Of a stretch of 64,000 bases of DNA, positions 6,949 through 15,304 are shown piece by piece (position 1 is the first letter of the stretch; each line of letters opens with the position of its first letter). Location: positions 2,480,001 through 2,544,000 of the forward strand of contig LR632930.1 in assembly GCA_902167325.1 (NCBI GenBank), read 5' to 3'. Source of the DNA: Chitinophaga pinensis (lineage in GTDB: Bacteria > Bacteroidota > Bacteroidia > Chitinophagales > Chitinophagaceae). The position numbers and the translations under genes are program-made. The notes beneath the pieces were generated by a model that saw only the letters and a program-made list of their open reading frames with translations, had not been told where the DNA came from and made no database searches.

Positions 6949-8202
6949 ATGGCAGGAGGCGCCACAACTACTTCACAATATTCTTCCGCCGGTACCGCAT
7001 CCGGCAATGGGAAGAAGTTTCTCTTTCCCTTTATACTCGTTACCAGCCTGTTTTTCATGTGGGGGCTGGCTTACGGACTGCTCGATGTGTTGAACAAGCA
7101 CTTCCAGAATACACTGTCTATCGACAAGGCGCGTTCCACGCTCCTGCAGGCAGCTTATTTTGGTGCATACTTCCTGATGGCATTGCCCGCGGGTATGTTG
7201 ATGAAGCGGTTCGGGTATAAATTCGGCATCATCTTCGGGCTTTTGCTCTATGCAGCAGGAGCCGCCCTGTTCTATCCATCGGCACACTATGCCAGCTTCG
7301 AATTTTTCCTGCTGGCATTGTTCGTACTCGCATCGGGCCTTACCTTCCTTGAAACTGCTGCAAACCCGTATGTTACCGTACTGGGTGAGCCTTCTACATC
7401 AGAGCAGCGGCTGAATCTGAGCCAGTGCTTCAACGGACTTGGTTCTTTCCTCGGCCCCTATATCGGCATGGCGCTGTTCTTTCATGGCGGCGAGGCGGAA
7501 ACCGGTGGTAATCTGGAATCTGTACAGCTCGTTTACATCGTAATGGCAGTGGTAGTATTGCTGATCGCATTCATGTTTTACCGCACCAGTCTGCCTGAGA
7601 TACAGGAAGCTACTGATGGCAGTAATGCAGCAAATGCGAAAGGCCGGAGTCTGATGGAACAAAAGCATTTTGTACTGGCAGTAGTGGCGCAGTTCTTTTA
7701 CGTGGCAGCGCAGGTAGGCATCGGAGCATTGTTCATCAACTATGTGGTGGAATATTGGGGTGAAGGTGGTACCGACAAATTAGCGTCGGGCCTGTTGGGT
7801 CTTGCTTTAGGACTTTTCACAGTAGGGCGTTTTGCCGGTACTGCGCTGATGCGGAAATTTGCACCCAACACACTGCTCGCTGTTTATGCATTGATCAATA
7901 TCGTACTGTGCGGTGTGGTGATGCTGGGAATGGGTGTAACTTCAGTGGTGGCGCTTATCGCAATATTCTTTTTCATGTCTATCATGTTCCCTACCATTTT
8001 TGCGCTGGGTGTTAAAAACCTGGGTTCCCGCACGAAAGAGGGTTCTTCTTTCATCATCATGTCCATCGTTGGCGGGGCAATTATGCCTTACGTAATGGGT
8101 TCCATTGCAGACAGTGCTTCTACCGCACTGGCCTTTGTTGTGCCGCTGGTTTGCTTCGTGGTAGTCCTGTTTTATGGAATGAAAGGATATAAGACACGCT
8201 AA
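6949..8202 (+). CDS. fucP: L-fucose:H+ symporter FucP (major facilitator superfamily)
   Basis: A 417-residue inner-membrane transporter with about 12 hydrophobic segments. The first runs from FLFPFILVTSLFFMWGLAYGLLDVLNKHFQ, a region very typical of FucP, including the NKHFQ motif at the end of helix 1. The segment ETAANPYVTVLG near residue 140 is also a FucP hallmark. A cytoplasmic loop in the middle (about 218-238) separates the two six-helix bundles. It is the last gene of the fucose operon and is followed by a strong terminator. It brings L-fucose into the cytoplasm for the dehydrogenase encoded just upstream. Confidence 0.93.
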   Translation: MAGGATTTSQYSSAGTASGNGKKFLFPFILVTSLFFMWGLAYGLLDVLNKHFQNTLSIDKARSTLLQAAYFGAYFLMALPAGMLMKRFGYKFGIIFGLLLYAAGAALFYPSAHYASFEFFLLALFVLASGLTFLETAANPYVTVLGEPSTSEQRLNLSQCFNGLGSFLGPYIGMALFFHGGEAETGGNLESVQLVYIVMAVVVLLIAFMFYRTSLPEIQEATDGSNAANAKGRSLMEQKHFVLAVVAQFFYVAAQVGIGALFINYVVEYWGEGGTDKLASGLLGLALGLFTVGRFAGTALMRKFAPNTLLAVYALINIVLCGVVMLGMGVTSVVALIAIFFFMSIMFPTIFALGVKNLGSRTKEGSSFIIMSIVGGAIMPYVMGSIADSASTALAFVVPLVCFVVVLFYGMKGYKTR

Positions 8203-8224
8203 CTCGTTGGCGGTCATTTGAGAA

Positions 8225-8261
8225 AACGCTGCAGCGCCCTCCGGTTTTGCAGCGTTTTTTT
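8225..8261 (+). terminator. Intrinsic terminator of the fucose operon
   Basis: AACGCTGCA (8225-8233) pairs with TGCAGCGTT (8248-8256) and is followed by a run of seven T (8255-8261). It starts 22 nt after the fucP stop. Confidence 0.88.
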
Positions 8262-8291
8262 GTGTAACTTAGTGATCACACCCCCCACCGC

Positions 8292-9035
8292 ATGAAGCCT
8301 TGCTACTTCCTTTTCACGTTGCTGATCTTTTGCATGGCCTGCAAAAAGGATCTTATCCGGAAAGACGGTAATTTCCGCCTCCGGTTCGAGCATACGGTAG
8401 GTACGGTGCCCCTGGCGCTGGGAGCCACGGTATACCAGAACCCCTCTGCAGAAGCTTACACCGTTTCCGCTTTCAAATACTACATCAGCAATATCTACCT
8501 CGTGAAAATGGATAATTCCATTTTACGCCTGCCTGCATCTTACCACCTTGTAGATGAAAGCAAGCCCGATACCAAGTCCTTCCTGGTTCCTGCACCACAG
8601 GGAGAGTACCGGGCTATCGGGTTTAAACTGGGGGTAGACAGTATCCGGAATGTAAGCGGTGCACAAACGGATGCGCTCGATCCTGCATTAGGGATGTTCT
8701 GGAGCTGGAACAGCGGATACATCATGGCGAAGATGGAAGGAGCCTCACCATTGTCGACCGCACCAAATAACATTCTTAATTTCCATATCGGAGGGTTTAA
8801 AGGGCAATACAATGCCGTGCAGGACTTCCGGCTGCAAACGCCTATTTCTATCAACGTAGCGCCCGACCGGGCGCCTGAAGTAACCTTTTCGGCAGATCTG
8901 AATGCATGGTTCCGGCAACCTCATCCCGTTTCGTTCGCTACTTCCGCCACTATTCATACGCCCGGAGAAGCCGCCTTTAAAATATCGGAGAATTACAAAA
9001 ACATGTTCCGCATTACCAACGTCACCGACCTGTGA
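8292..9035 (+). CDS. MbnP family copper-binding-type lipoprotein
   Basis: A 247-residue lipoprotein with a signal ending in the lipobox MAC (Cys 17). The body has the MbnP family pattern: an N-terminal LRFEHTVGTVPL strand, SAFKYYISNIYLV near residues 60-72, and the diagnostic FWSWNSGYIMAKMEG block (about 137-151) with two tryptophans. In the studied MbnP proteins a tryptophan is converted to kynurenine by the partner MbnH, giving a copper site. The gene overlaps the downstream di-haem peroxidase gene by 4 nt (GTGA), so the two are translationally coupled, as expected for an MbnP/MbnH pair. No methanobactin precursor is seen nearby. Confidence 0.87.
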   Translation: MKPCYFLFTLLIFCMACKKDLIRKDGNFRLRFEHTVGTVPLALGATVYQNPSAEAYTVSAFKYYISNIYLVKMDNSILRLPASYHLVDESKPDTKSFLVPAPQGEYRAIGFKLGVDSIRNVSGAQTDALDPALGMFWSWNSGYIMAKMEGASPLSTAPNNILNFHIGGFKGQYNAVQDFRLQTPISINVAPDRAPEVTFSADLNAWFRQPHPVSFATSATIHTPGEAAFKISENYKNMFRITNVTDL

Positions 9036-10075
9036 AGAAATACGTGGTTTATACCTGCTTTGTGCTGGGGCTGTTCTGGGCCTGCCGCAAGTCGGGGGAC
9101 AATAACGGTCCTTCCGGGCCAACGCCCTTTAGAATAGAACTGCCTGCACATTTCCCGGCACCGGTATACGACCTTTCACAGAACCCGCCCACCGTGCAGG
9201 GTGTGGCATTAGGGAGGCGCCTCTTTTATGACCCGCGCCTTTCGCGCGACAGTTCCATATCCTGTGGCTTCTGCCATCAGCAGTTTGCTGCTTTCGCCCA
9301 CTTCGATCATCCGCTCAGCCATGGTATCGATAACCGTACGGGCTTCCGCTCCGTACCGTCGCTCTTTAACCTTATCTGGCAGGGTGATTTTATGTGGGAT
9401 GGCGGCGTTAACCACCTCGATATTCAACCGCTTACGCCCATTACCGATGCAAATGAAATGGGGGAGGATCTGAGCCGGCTCATAGAACGCCTCAATGCGG
9501 ATAAGAAATACCGTTCCCTCTTCGAAGGGGCTTTCGGAACGCAGGAGATCAACAGTCAACGCCTCTTCCGTGCCCTCTCTCAGTTTATGGCTACCATGAA
9601 CTCGTTTAATGCTAAGTACGACAGTGTGATCGCTAAAAAGGCCACTTTTACGCCCGATGAAGCGGGTGGGTATGTGGTTTTCCAAACTAAATGTGCTTCC
9701 TGCCACAAAGAGCCGCTGTTCACCGACGGATCTTTCCGGAACAACGGGCTTCCCTATAACCCGGCCCTGAATGATGCCGGCCGTATGCGGATCACGAACA
9801 GTACGGGCGATTACCTCAAATTCAGGGTCCCATCGCTCCGGAATATTATAAAGAGTCCTCCCTATATGCACGATGGCCGTTTTTACGACATATTCAACGT
9901 TTTCCGGCACTATTCCACCGGGATCGTACAAACCCCCACCATTGACCCGATTGTCAAAAATGGCATACCTTTAAGCCCGGAAGAGCAACGGCAGTTATAC
10001 CTCTTCCTCACAACCCTTACAGATCATTCCTTCATCAACAGCAAGTCGTTAAGCGAAATATTAATAGATAATTGA
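9032..10075 (+). CDS. MbnH-like di-haem cytochrome c peroxidase / MauG family protein
   Basis: A 347-residue secreted protein with a signal or lipoprotein leader (CFVLGLFWAC) and two c-type haem motifs: CGFCH near residue 82 and CASCH near residue 222. This is the layout of bacterial di-haem peroxidases and MauG/MbnH enzymes. Other family blocks are PTVQGVALGRRLFYDPRLS before haem 1, MWDGG, and FRVPSLRNI followed by PPYMHDGRF near 270. The GTG start at 9032 overlaps the stop of the MbnP gene. MbnH uses a bis-Fe(IV) state to modify a tryptophan of MbnP; that is the likely role here. Activity as a simple H2O2 peroxidase is an alternative, but less likely given the pairing. Confidence 0.88.
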   Translation: MKKYVVYTCFVLGLFWACRKSGDNNGPSGPTPFRIELPAHFPAPVYDLSQNPPTVQGVALGRRLFYDPRLSRDSSISCGFCHQQFAAFAHFDHPLSHGIDNRTGFRSVPSLFNLIWQGDFMWDGGVNHLDIQPLTPITDANEMGEDLSRLIERLNADKKYRSLFEGAFGTQEINSQRLFRALSQFMATMNSFNAKYDSVIAKKATFTPDEAGGYVVFQTKCASCHKEPLFTDGSFRNNGLPYNPALNDAGRMRITNSTGDYLKFRVPSLRNIIKSPPYMHDGRFYDIFNVFRHYSTGIVQTPTIDPIVKNGIPLSPEEQRQLYLFLTTLTDHSFINSKSLSEILIDN

Positions 10076-10143
10076 TTGGGATAGAATGAATAGTGTTTTT
10101 AAGCCCCTTTTTTAACATCTCTTTTTAGTCCTTTTAACGGTTT

Positions 10144-10162
10144 TTGGCAGGAATTTTGCCAA
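10144..10162 (+). promoter_or_regulatory. Candidate sigma-54 (-24/-12) promoter
   Basis: TTGGCAGGAATTTTGCCAA has GG at 10146-10147 and GC at 10158-10159, exactly the GG-N10-GC spacing of RpoN promoters (consensus TTGGCACG-N4-TTGC). Transcription would start near 10171, which fits translation from the ATG at 10201. The same bases form a 6-bp inverted repeat (TTGGCA/TGCCAA). No activator gene is adjacent. Confidence 0.5.
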
Positions 10163-10200
10163 TTGCAGGCGTCATGCAAAAACAAGTATTAAAAAAAGTG

Positions 10201-10605
10201 ATGAAGTATGCCCTGGCTACTTTGATGCTCCTCTCGGCGGGGATTATCCCTGCCATGGCGCAGCAAAAGTCAGGCACTGGAACGGCCAGTTACTACGCCC
10301 AGAAGTTTCACGGGCGTAAAACGGCCAGCGGGGAGATTTTTGATAACAATGGAATGACCGCAGCACATAATACACTTCCGCTGGGGACCCTCATCAAGGT
10401 CACCAATCTGCGGAACAACCGCTGGGTAGTGGTGCGCGTTACCGACCGGCTGCATGCGGCTAACCGCCGTATCGTGGATCTTACACAGGCAGCCGCTAAG
10501 AAACTTGGATTCATTCACTGGGGATTGACCAAAGTAAAGGTGGAAGTTGTCACGAAAGAATTCGTGAACAGTCTGCCCATTCTGGAAATGGCCATGAACC
10601 CATAA
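10201..10605 (+). CDS. RlpA-like double-psi beta-barrel protein (septal ring lytic transglycosylase family)
   Basis: A secreted 134-residue protein made of a signal peptide (MKYALATLMLLSAGIIPAMA) and one RlpA-like double-psi beta-barrel domain. The domain shows the family order: GTASYYAQKFHGRKTASGE, then TAAHNTLPLGTLIKVTNLRNNR, then VRVTDRLHAANRRIVDLTQAAAKKLG. The Asp of VTDR corresponds to the active-site Asp of RlpA. I start at the ATG at 10201 because it gives a clean signal peptide and leaves room for the promoter at 10144-10162; an in-frame ATG at 10174 is the alternative. RlpA proteins cut peptidoglycan strands lacking stem peptides. No SPOR domain is present, as in many short Bacteroidota homologues. 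Confidence 0.85.
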   Translation: MKYALATLMLLSAGIIPAMAQQKSGTGTASYYAQKFHGRKTASGEIFDNNGMTAAHNTLPLGTLIKVTNLRNNRWVVVRVTDRLHAANRRIVDLTQAAAKKLGFIHWGLTKVKVEVVTKEFVNSLPILEMAMNP

Positions 10606-10680
10606 AGTTTGTGTTGGAAAACCCGCAACGTGTACACGAACCGTCTATTGTAACCCGCAAAAAAACGCTGCACGTTCGCA

Positions 10681-10714
10681 AAAAAAATACCGGCCTTAGT
10701 GCCGGTATTTTTTT
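10681..10714. terminator. Bidirectional terminator between rlpA-like gene and tag
   Basis: AAAAAAATACCGGC (10681-10694) pairs with GCCGGTATTTTTTT (10701-10714), loop CTTAGT. The A- and T-runs make it active in both directions for the two convergent genes. Confidence 0.9.
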
Positions 10715-10729
10715 TAAAGTTATCTGAGA

Positions 10730-11302
10730 TCAGGGGTGATATTTGAAACATCCCTTCACATGATCATCTACCATCCCGCAGGCCTGCATATATGCATAGC
10801 AGATAGTACTGCCGATGAATTTGAAACCTCTCTTCTTCAGGTCTTTACTCATGGCATCGGATATCTCCGTTTTGGCAGGTACATCCTTCAGGCCGGCAAA
10901 ATGATTATGGATGGTTTTACCGCCGGTGAACTGCCAGATGTAAGTAGCGAAGCTGCCGAATTCTTTCTGTACAGCGAGGAAAGCCTTTGCGTTAGCGATG
11001 GTACCCCGTATTTTCAGCTGGTTCCGGATAATGCCGGCATTCTGCATGAGGGCTTCCACTTTCTTATCGGAATACTTCGCGATCTTTTCCGCATCCCAGT
11101 TATCGAAAGCCTTGCGGTAGTTCTCCCGCTTGATGAGTACGGTATACCAGCTGAGTCCGGCCTGTGCGCCTTCGAGGTTCAGCATCTCAAACAGGTGATG
11201 ATCGTCGTGACTGGGCACGCCCCATTCATTGTCATGGTATTCGTTATACAGTGGGTCGGTTCCGGCCCAGCCGCAGCGTTGTTTCTCTTTTACAGTTGCC
11301 AT
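10730..11302 (-). CDS. tag: DNA-3-methyladenine glycosylase I
   Basis: A 190-residue HhH-superfamily base-excision enzyme. The zinc-site residues are visible: Cys 10 (RCGWAG), His 23 (YHDNEWG), and the C-terminal His and Cys in DDHVKGCFKY. The catalytic region LEGAQAGLSW (Glu 44, Trp 52) and GFKFIGSTICYAYMQACG near the end match Tag. It removes 3-methyladenine from alkylated DNA. The gene is third in a minus-strand operon and its start overlaps the end of the DUF4954 gene by 13 nt. Its link with the amino-sugar genes upstream is positional and has no obvious functional reason. Confidence 0.93.
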   Translation of the reverse strand: MATVKEKQRCGWAGTDPLYNEYHDNEWGVPSHDDHHLFEMLNLEGAQAGLSWYTVLIKRENYRKAFDNWDAEKIAKYSDKKVEALMQNAGIIRNQLKIRGTIANAKAFLAVQKEFGSFATYIWQFTGGKTIHNHFAGLKDVPAKTEISDAMSKDLKKRGFKFIGSTICYAYMQACGMVDDHVKGCFKYHP

Positions 11303-13458
11303 TTCTTCGTCAGGTCCTTTATTTGTTTCTTATAAGCTTTCAGTTCTTCTGCGGTTTGCAGGATGAAACTGTTCTCATCCAGCTTGCCCACTACATTTTC
11401 CATTTCCTCCGTGCTGTCGTATGTCATCTGGCGGAAAGGGTTCTGGTAATCCTTCTCACGGGATTTGCGGATGTTAAAGGTAATGATACTTAATGTTTCC
11501 GCCGAATCGTTCAGGTATTGGCGCAGCAGTTCTGCTGTAAGGCCGGATGGTTTCAGCCCATGCAGTTCCAGCAGGCTGCCAAGGGCGTGGCGGAGCTTAT
11601 CTTCATCGTATACGCTGCCGGTTTCGCGGTATGCTTCGTGCAGTGCATCCCAGCTGTTGATCTTATTCTTCCGGATGCGTTGTTTGATATCGTTCAAGCG
11701 GTCGTCCGGCATGAGCTGTCCGCCCACATTGCTCCATGGTGTGCGGCGGCATTGTTTCAGGAAAGCCTGCAGGTCGCTGAATCCTCCGAACCGGGCATAT
11801 TCGCAGAGCAGGTTGCGCATGGCATAGAGGGTAATGAGCTTGCGGAACAGAGGATAAGCTTTATCCACTTTCAGCAGCTGCGCTTTGCGGGAAGAGTTCT
11901 CACATCCTTCTGCGCGTATTTCCATTCCTGCCACTTTCAGCGGCTCATCCATCAGCAGGGTGCGCCCGGCTTTATGGTCTTTCCCCATTGCTTTTCCTAC
12001 AGCGGTTTCAAACAGTTCCAGTGCGGTAAATACTTCGTTGATGGAATCCGGCGCCAGGTAGTCGAACTCGATGTGCTGGGTTTTGTCGGTACGGCGGTCG
12101 CGGTCAATATACTTCCAGGCGTTGCGTGCGAGGGCGTACATATTGTGCAGGAACCAATAGCCGGGCATGATCTTCAGGGTATTGTCGTGCTCATCATTCA
12201 CTACGAGGCTAAAAGGGAAAGGTATGTGCAGTTCGCTCATATAGTTTCCTTTCGCGATGAGCGTAAAGGAAGCGAACATGGAGTTGTGTTTCAGGCTCAC
12301 GCAAAGGCCCGGCCAGAAGCCCCTCCCTGCAATGATCTCACCATCCGCCCCGCGGGAATTATGGTTGGAGCCGATAGTGGCACCGGCGGCCATATTACTC
12401 TGGCCCATGATAAGGGCTGCGCAGAGGAAGGAGTTATTATGGTGCTGTTCGTGTGCGGGAAAGATGAGCGAATTGAGCACTTCGCAGCAGGAAATAGTAG
12501 CGTTGTTACCAAGGTAAGAGTTGATAAGGCGTGCGCCGTATTTAAGCTGCGAGTGGGAAGCCATTACAAAGCGTACGGCTTTTACGCCGTAGAACACGCG
12601 GCATCCATAACCGATGATACCATTCACCAGTTCGCAACCTTCCCCGATCTGGGAAGGGGCGCCAGCTTCACTGTTGATGGTTACGTTCTTTATCTTGTTA
12701 GCGCCTTTGAGATAAGCGTCTGTCCCGATCTTTACATCTTTAATGATCTTGCAGTTCTTGATCACGCTGCGGTCGCCCACTTCACCATAGTAACCACGCC
12801 GTTTATCGAATTGCTTTTCGGTGAAGGCCCTGAATTGTTTTTGCAGGCTGTCGTCTGCCCGGTTACGGGTCCACAGCCAGGCGTCGCCGGGGAGCATGCC
12901 ATCGAAAGGCAGTACGCTGCGGCCACCATTCTCATTGCACAACTCCATCCATATCCGCACATTTTCAGTTTCCCCTTCTTTCACAATGCCGTTACCGAAC
13001 TTACTATGATCGGTAACCGCCATTTCATTGACGTTGGTGATAATGACTTCATTCCCTACAATATAATGGGAGAGGAAGTTTACGTTATGCACCACCACGT
13101 TATCTCCGAAATCGCAGGAGGCGATGGTGCTGTAGTATAGTCCTACGGGTAACCGCAGGTTATGGAATTCCAGGAAGTAGGGTTCCAGCTTACCGATGCG
13201 GACGATACCATAAAACTGGCAGTGCTGCACAAGGTTGGGATCGAAGTCGTTATCAACGAAGATATTGTTCCAGTCGTCGGAGGTATTATCGTTCCGTACC
13301 AGTGTTTCGATCTCACCGGCTTTGAGCTTGCGGTATACGCTGGCTTTGCCGCGTTGCTGATCGCGCAGGTAATACTCATCGCGGCCTTTCGGCAGGTAGC
13401 GCCCTTCAACAAACTGATATCCCAGCTGGCTGAGTGGCATCTTGGCAATATGGTTCAT
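11290..13458 (-). CDS. DUF4954 family protein (left-handed beta-helix, sugar-nucleotide-transferase-like)
   Basis: A 722-residue cytoplasmic protein, no signal peptide. The part from about residue 110 to 430 shows imperfect hexapeptide-type repeats (DVKIGTDAYLKGANKIKNVTI, then QIGEGCELVNGIIGYGCRVF), as in left-handed beta-helix acyl- or nucleotidyl-transferases. It includes a conserved GATIGSNHNSRGADGE segment. The C-terminal 290 residues are mostly helical. The domain is found mainly in Bacteroidota and its activity is not established. It starts 7 nt after glmS ends and overlaps tag, so it is co-transcribed with glucosamine-6-phosphate synthase. A role in amino-sugar or UDP-GlcNAc metabolism is suggested by that context only. 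Confidence 0.85.
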   Translation of the reverse strand: MNHIAKMPLSQLGYQFVEGRYLPKGRDEYYLRDQQRGKASVYRKLKAGEIETLVRNDNTSDDWNNIFVDNDFDPNLVQHCQFYGIVRIGKLEPYFLEFHNLRLPVGLYYSTIASCDFGDNVVVHNVNFLSHYIVGNEVIITNVNEMAVTDHSKFGNGIVKEGETENVRIWMELCNENGGRSVLPFDGMLPGDAWLWTRNRADDSLQKQFRAFTEKQFDKRRGYYGEVGDRSVIKNCKIIKDVKIGTDAYLKGANKIKNVTINSEAGAPSQIGEGCELVNGIIGYGCRVFYGVKAVRFVMASHSQLKYGARLINSYLGNNATISCCEVLNSLIFPAHEQHHNNSFLCAALIMGQSNMAAGATIGSNHNSRGADGEIIAGRGFWPGLCVSLKHNSMFASFTLIAKGNYMSELHIPFPFSLVVNDEHDNTLKIMPGYWFLHNMYALARNAWKYIDRDRRTDKTQHIEFDYLAPDSINEVFTALELFETAVGKAMGKDHKAGRTLLMDEPLKVAGMEIRAEGCENSSRKAQLLKVDKAYPLFRKLITLYAMRNLLCEYARFGGFSDLQAFLKQCRRTPWSNVGGQLMPDDRLNDIKQRIRKNKINSWDALHEAYRETGSVYDEDKLRHALGSLLELHGLKPSGLTAELLRQYLNDSAETLSIITFNIRKSREKDYQNPFRQMTYDSTEEMENVVGKLDENSFILQTAEELKAYKKQIKDLTKKWQL

Positions 13459-13465
13459 ACGCGCT

Positions 13466-15304
13466 TTATTCTACGGTTACTGACTTGGCGAGGTTACGGG
13501 GTTTGTCTACATCAAACCCTTTGCTGACACCGATGTGGTAGGCCAGCAATTGCAGGGGGATGACGGAGATGATGGGAGCCACCAGTTCATCGGCCTCCGG
13601 CACCACAATCACATCATCTGCCATGGAAGGGATCATGGTGTCGCCTTCTGTGGTAATGGCGATCACTTTCCCTTTCCTTGCTTTGATTTCCTGTATGTTG
13701 GAAACGATCTTTTCATAGTAACTGTCTTTCGTAGCCACGAACACCACGGGCAGGTTTTCGTCTACCAGTGCGATGGGACCATGCTTCATTTCTGCAGCAG
13801 GATATCCTTCCGCATGGATGTAGCTGATCTCTTTCAGTTTCAGTGCCCCTTCGAGGGCAATGGGGAAATTGTAACCGCGGCCGAGGTAGAGGAAGTCGCG
13901 GGCATCTTTGTATTTCTCCGCGATGACTTTCACCTGATCGTTGAGCAGGAGGGCGGTGGCTACTTTCTCAGATACATCATGCAGTTCATCGAGCAGGTGC
14001 TGGAAGCGTTGCTCGGTAATGCTGCCTTTTGCCTGTGCGATCTTCAGGGCGATCATGGCCAGTACTGCGAGCTGGGCAGTGAAAGCCTTGGTACTGGCTA
14101 CACCAATCTCCGGGCCTGCGTGGGTATACACCCCGCCGTTACTGAGCCTTGCGATGGAGGAACCCACTACGTTGCAGACACCGAGGATGATGGCACCTTT
14201 TTCCTTAGCACTTTCCATTGCCACGAGGGTATCGGCAGTTTCTCCCGACTGGCTCACGGCAATGATCACATCACCTTTACCTACCACAGGGTTGCGGTAC
14301 CTGAACTCCGATGCATATTCCACTTCCACCGGGATGCGGCATAGTTCTTCTATGATATATTCTGCTACCAGCCCGGCATGCCAGCTGGTGCCGCAGGCTA
14401 CGATGATGATGCGGCGCGCGGCAGAAAGGGTATCGAGATGTTCGCGGAGACCACCTAAAGTGAGGGTGCCTGATTTGGCATCGAGACGGCCACGCAGACT
14501 GTCAAATATTGTTTGTGGCTGTTCAAATACTTCCTTCAGCATGAAATGATCATACCCGCCTTTTTCGATGGCCGCCAACTCGATATCGAGCTTCTGGATG
14601 TAGGGGGTCTGTATCTCGTTGGAGATGTTTTTAAGAATCAGTTCATCAGCCTTCAGGATGGCGATCTCATAATCGTTTACATACACTACTTCTTTGGTGT
14701 ATTCCACGATGGGGGAAGCGTCGGAAGCGAGGAAGTGCTCACCTTTGCCCACACCGATCACCAGCGGACTCCCTTTACGTGCGGCGATGAGTGTGCCGGG
14801 ATTATCTTCATCCACGATCACGATCACATAAGCACCTACCACACGCTTCAGGGCAATACGTACCGCTTCTTCCGTAGAACAGTTATTACTTTGCTTGATT
14901 TCCTGAATGAAGTGAATGAGTACTTCCGTATCGGTATCACTGCTAAACTGGTGACCCTTGTTCAGGAGCTCCTGTTTCAGCTGCATGTAATTCTCGATAA
15001 TACCGTTGTGAACCATGGCCAGTTTACCATCACCGGAGAGGTGAGGGTGGGCGTTACGGTCGGATGGTTCACCATGGGTGGCCCAGCGTGTATGTGCAAT
15101 GGCAATATGGCTTTTTACATCCTTACCCATGGCATACTCTTCCATTTCCGCCACTTTCCCTTTCTTCTTGTATACTTTCAGTTTTCCACCGTTGAGCAGG
15201 GCTACTCCGGCGCTGTCATATCCGCGATATTCCAGTCTTTTTAATCCTTTTAATACTACGGGATACGCTTCCCGATGGCCAATATAGGCTACGATTCCAC
15301 ACAT
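13466..15304 (-). CDS. glmS: Glutamine--fructose-6-phosphate aminotransferase (isomerizing)
   Basis: A 612-residue enzyme that makes glucosamine 6-phosphate from fructose 6-phosphate and glutamine, the first step to UDP-GlcNAc. The start at 15304 gives MCGIVAYIG, so that Met removal exposes the N-terminal nucleophile Cys; an in-frame extension upstream would bury it and is not used. The glutaminase domain covers about 1-230 (HTRWATHGEPSDRNAHPH near 75-95). Two SIS domains follow, with ACGTSWHAG and SQSGETADTL in the first and the closing DKPRNLAKSVTVE block at the C-terminus. It heads the glmS-DUF4954-tag operon. I see no glmS ribozyme in the upstream 330 bp. Confidence 0.95.
   Translation of the reverse strand: MCGIVAYIGHREAYPVVLKGLKRLEYRGYDSAGVALLNGGKLKVYKKKGKVAEMEEYAMGKDVKSHIAIAHTRWATHGEPSDRNAHPHLSGDGKLAMVHNGIIENYMQLKQELLNKGHQFSSDTDTEVLIHFIQEIKQSNNCSTEEAVRIALKRVVGAYVIVIVDEDNPGTLIAARKGSPLVIGVGKGEHFLASDASPIVEYTKEVVYVNDYEIAILKADELILKNISNEIQTPYIQKLDIELAAIEKGGYDHFMLKEVFEQPQTIFDSLRGRLDAKSGTLTLGGLREHLDTLSAARRIIIVACGTSWHAGLVAEYIIEELCRIPVEVEYASEFRYRNPVVGKGDVIIAVSQSGETADTLVAMESAKEKGAIILGVCNVVGSSIARLSNGGVYTHAGPEIGVASTKAFTAQLAVLAMIALKIAQAKGSITEQRFQHLLDELHDVSEKVATALLLNDQVKVIAEKYKDARDFLYLGRGYNFPIALEGALKLKEISYIHAEGYPAAEMKHGPIALVDENLPVVFVATKDSYYEKIVSNIQEIKARKGKVIAITTEGDTMIPSMADDVIVVPEADELVAPIISVIPLQLLAYHIGVSKGFDVDKPRNLAKSVTVE

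Noticed and set aside
11518..13140. Open frame of 540 codons on the plus strand
   Set aside because: Antisense to the DUF4954 gene; composition typical of a shadow frame, no recognisable motifs.
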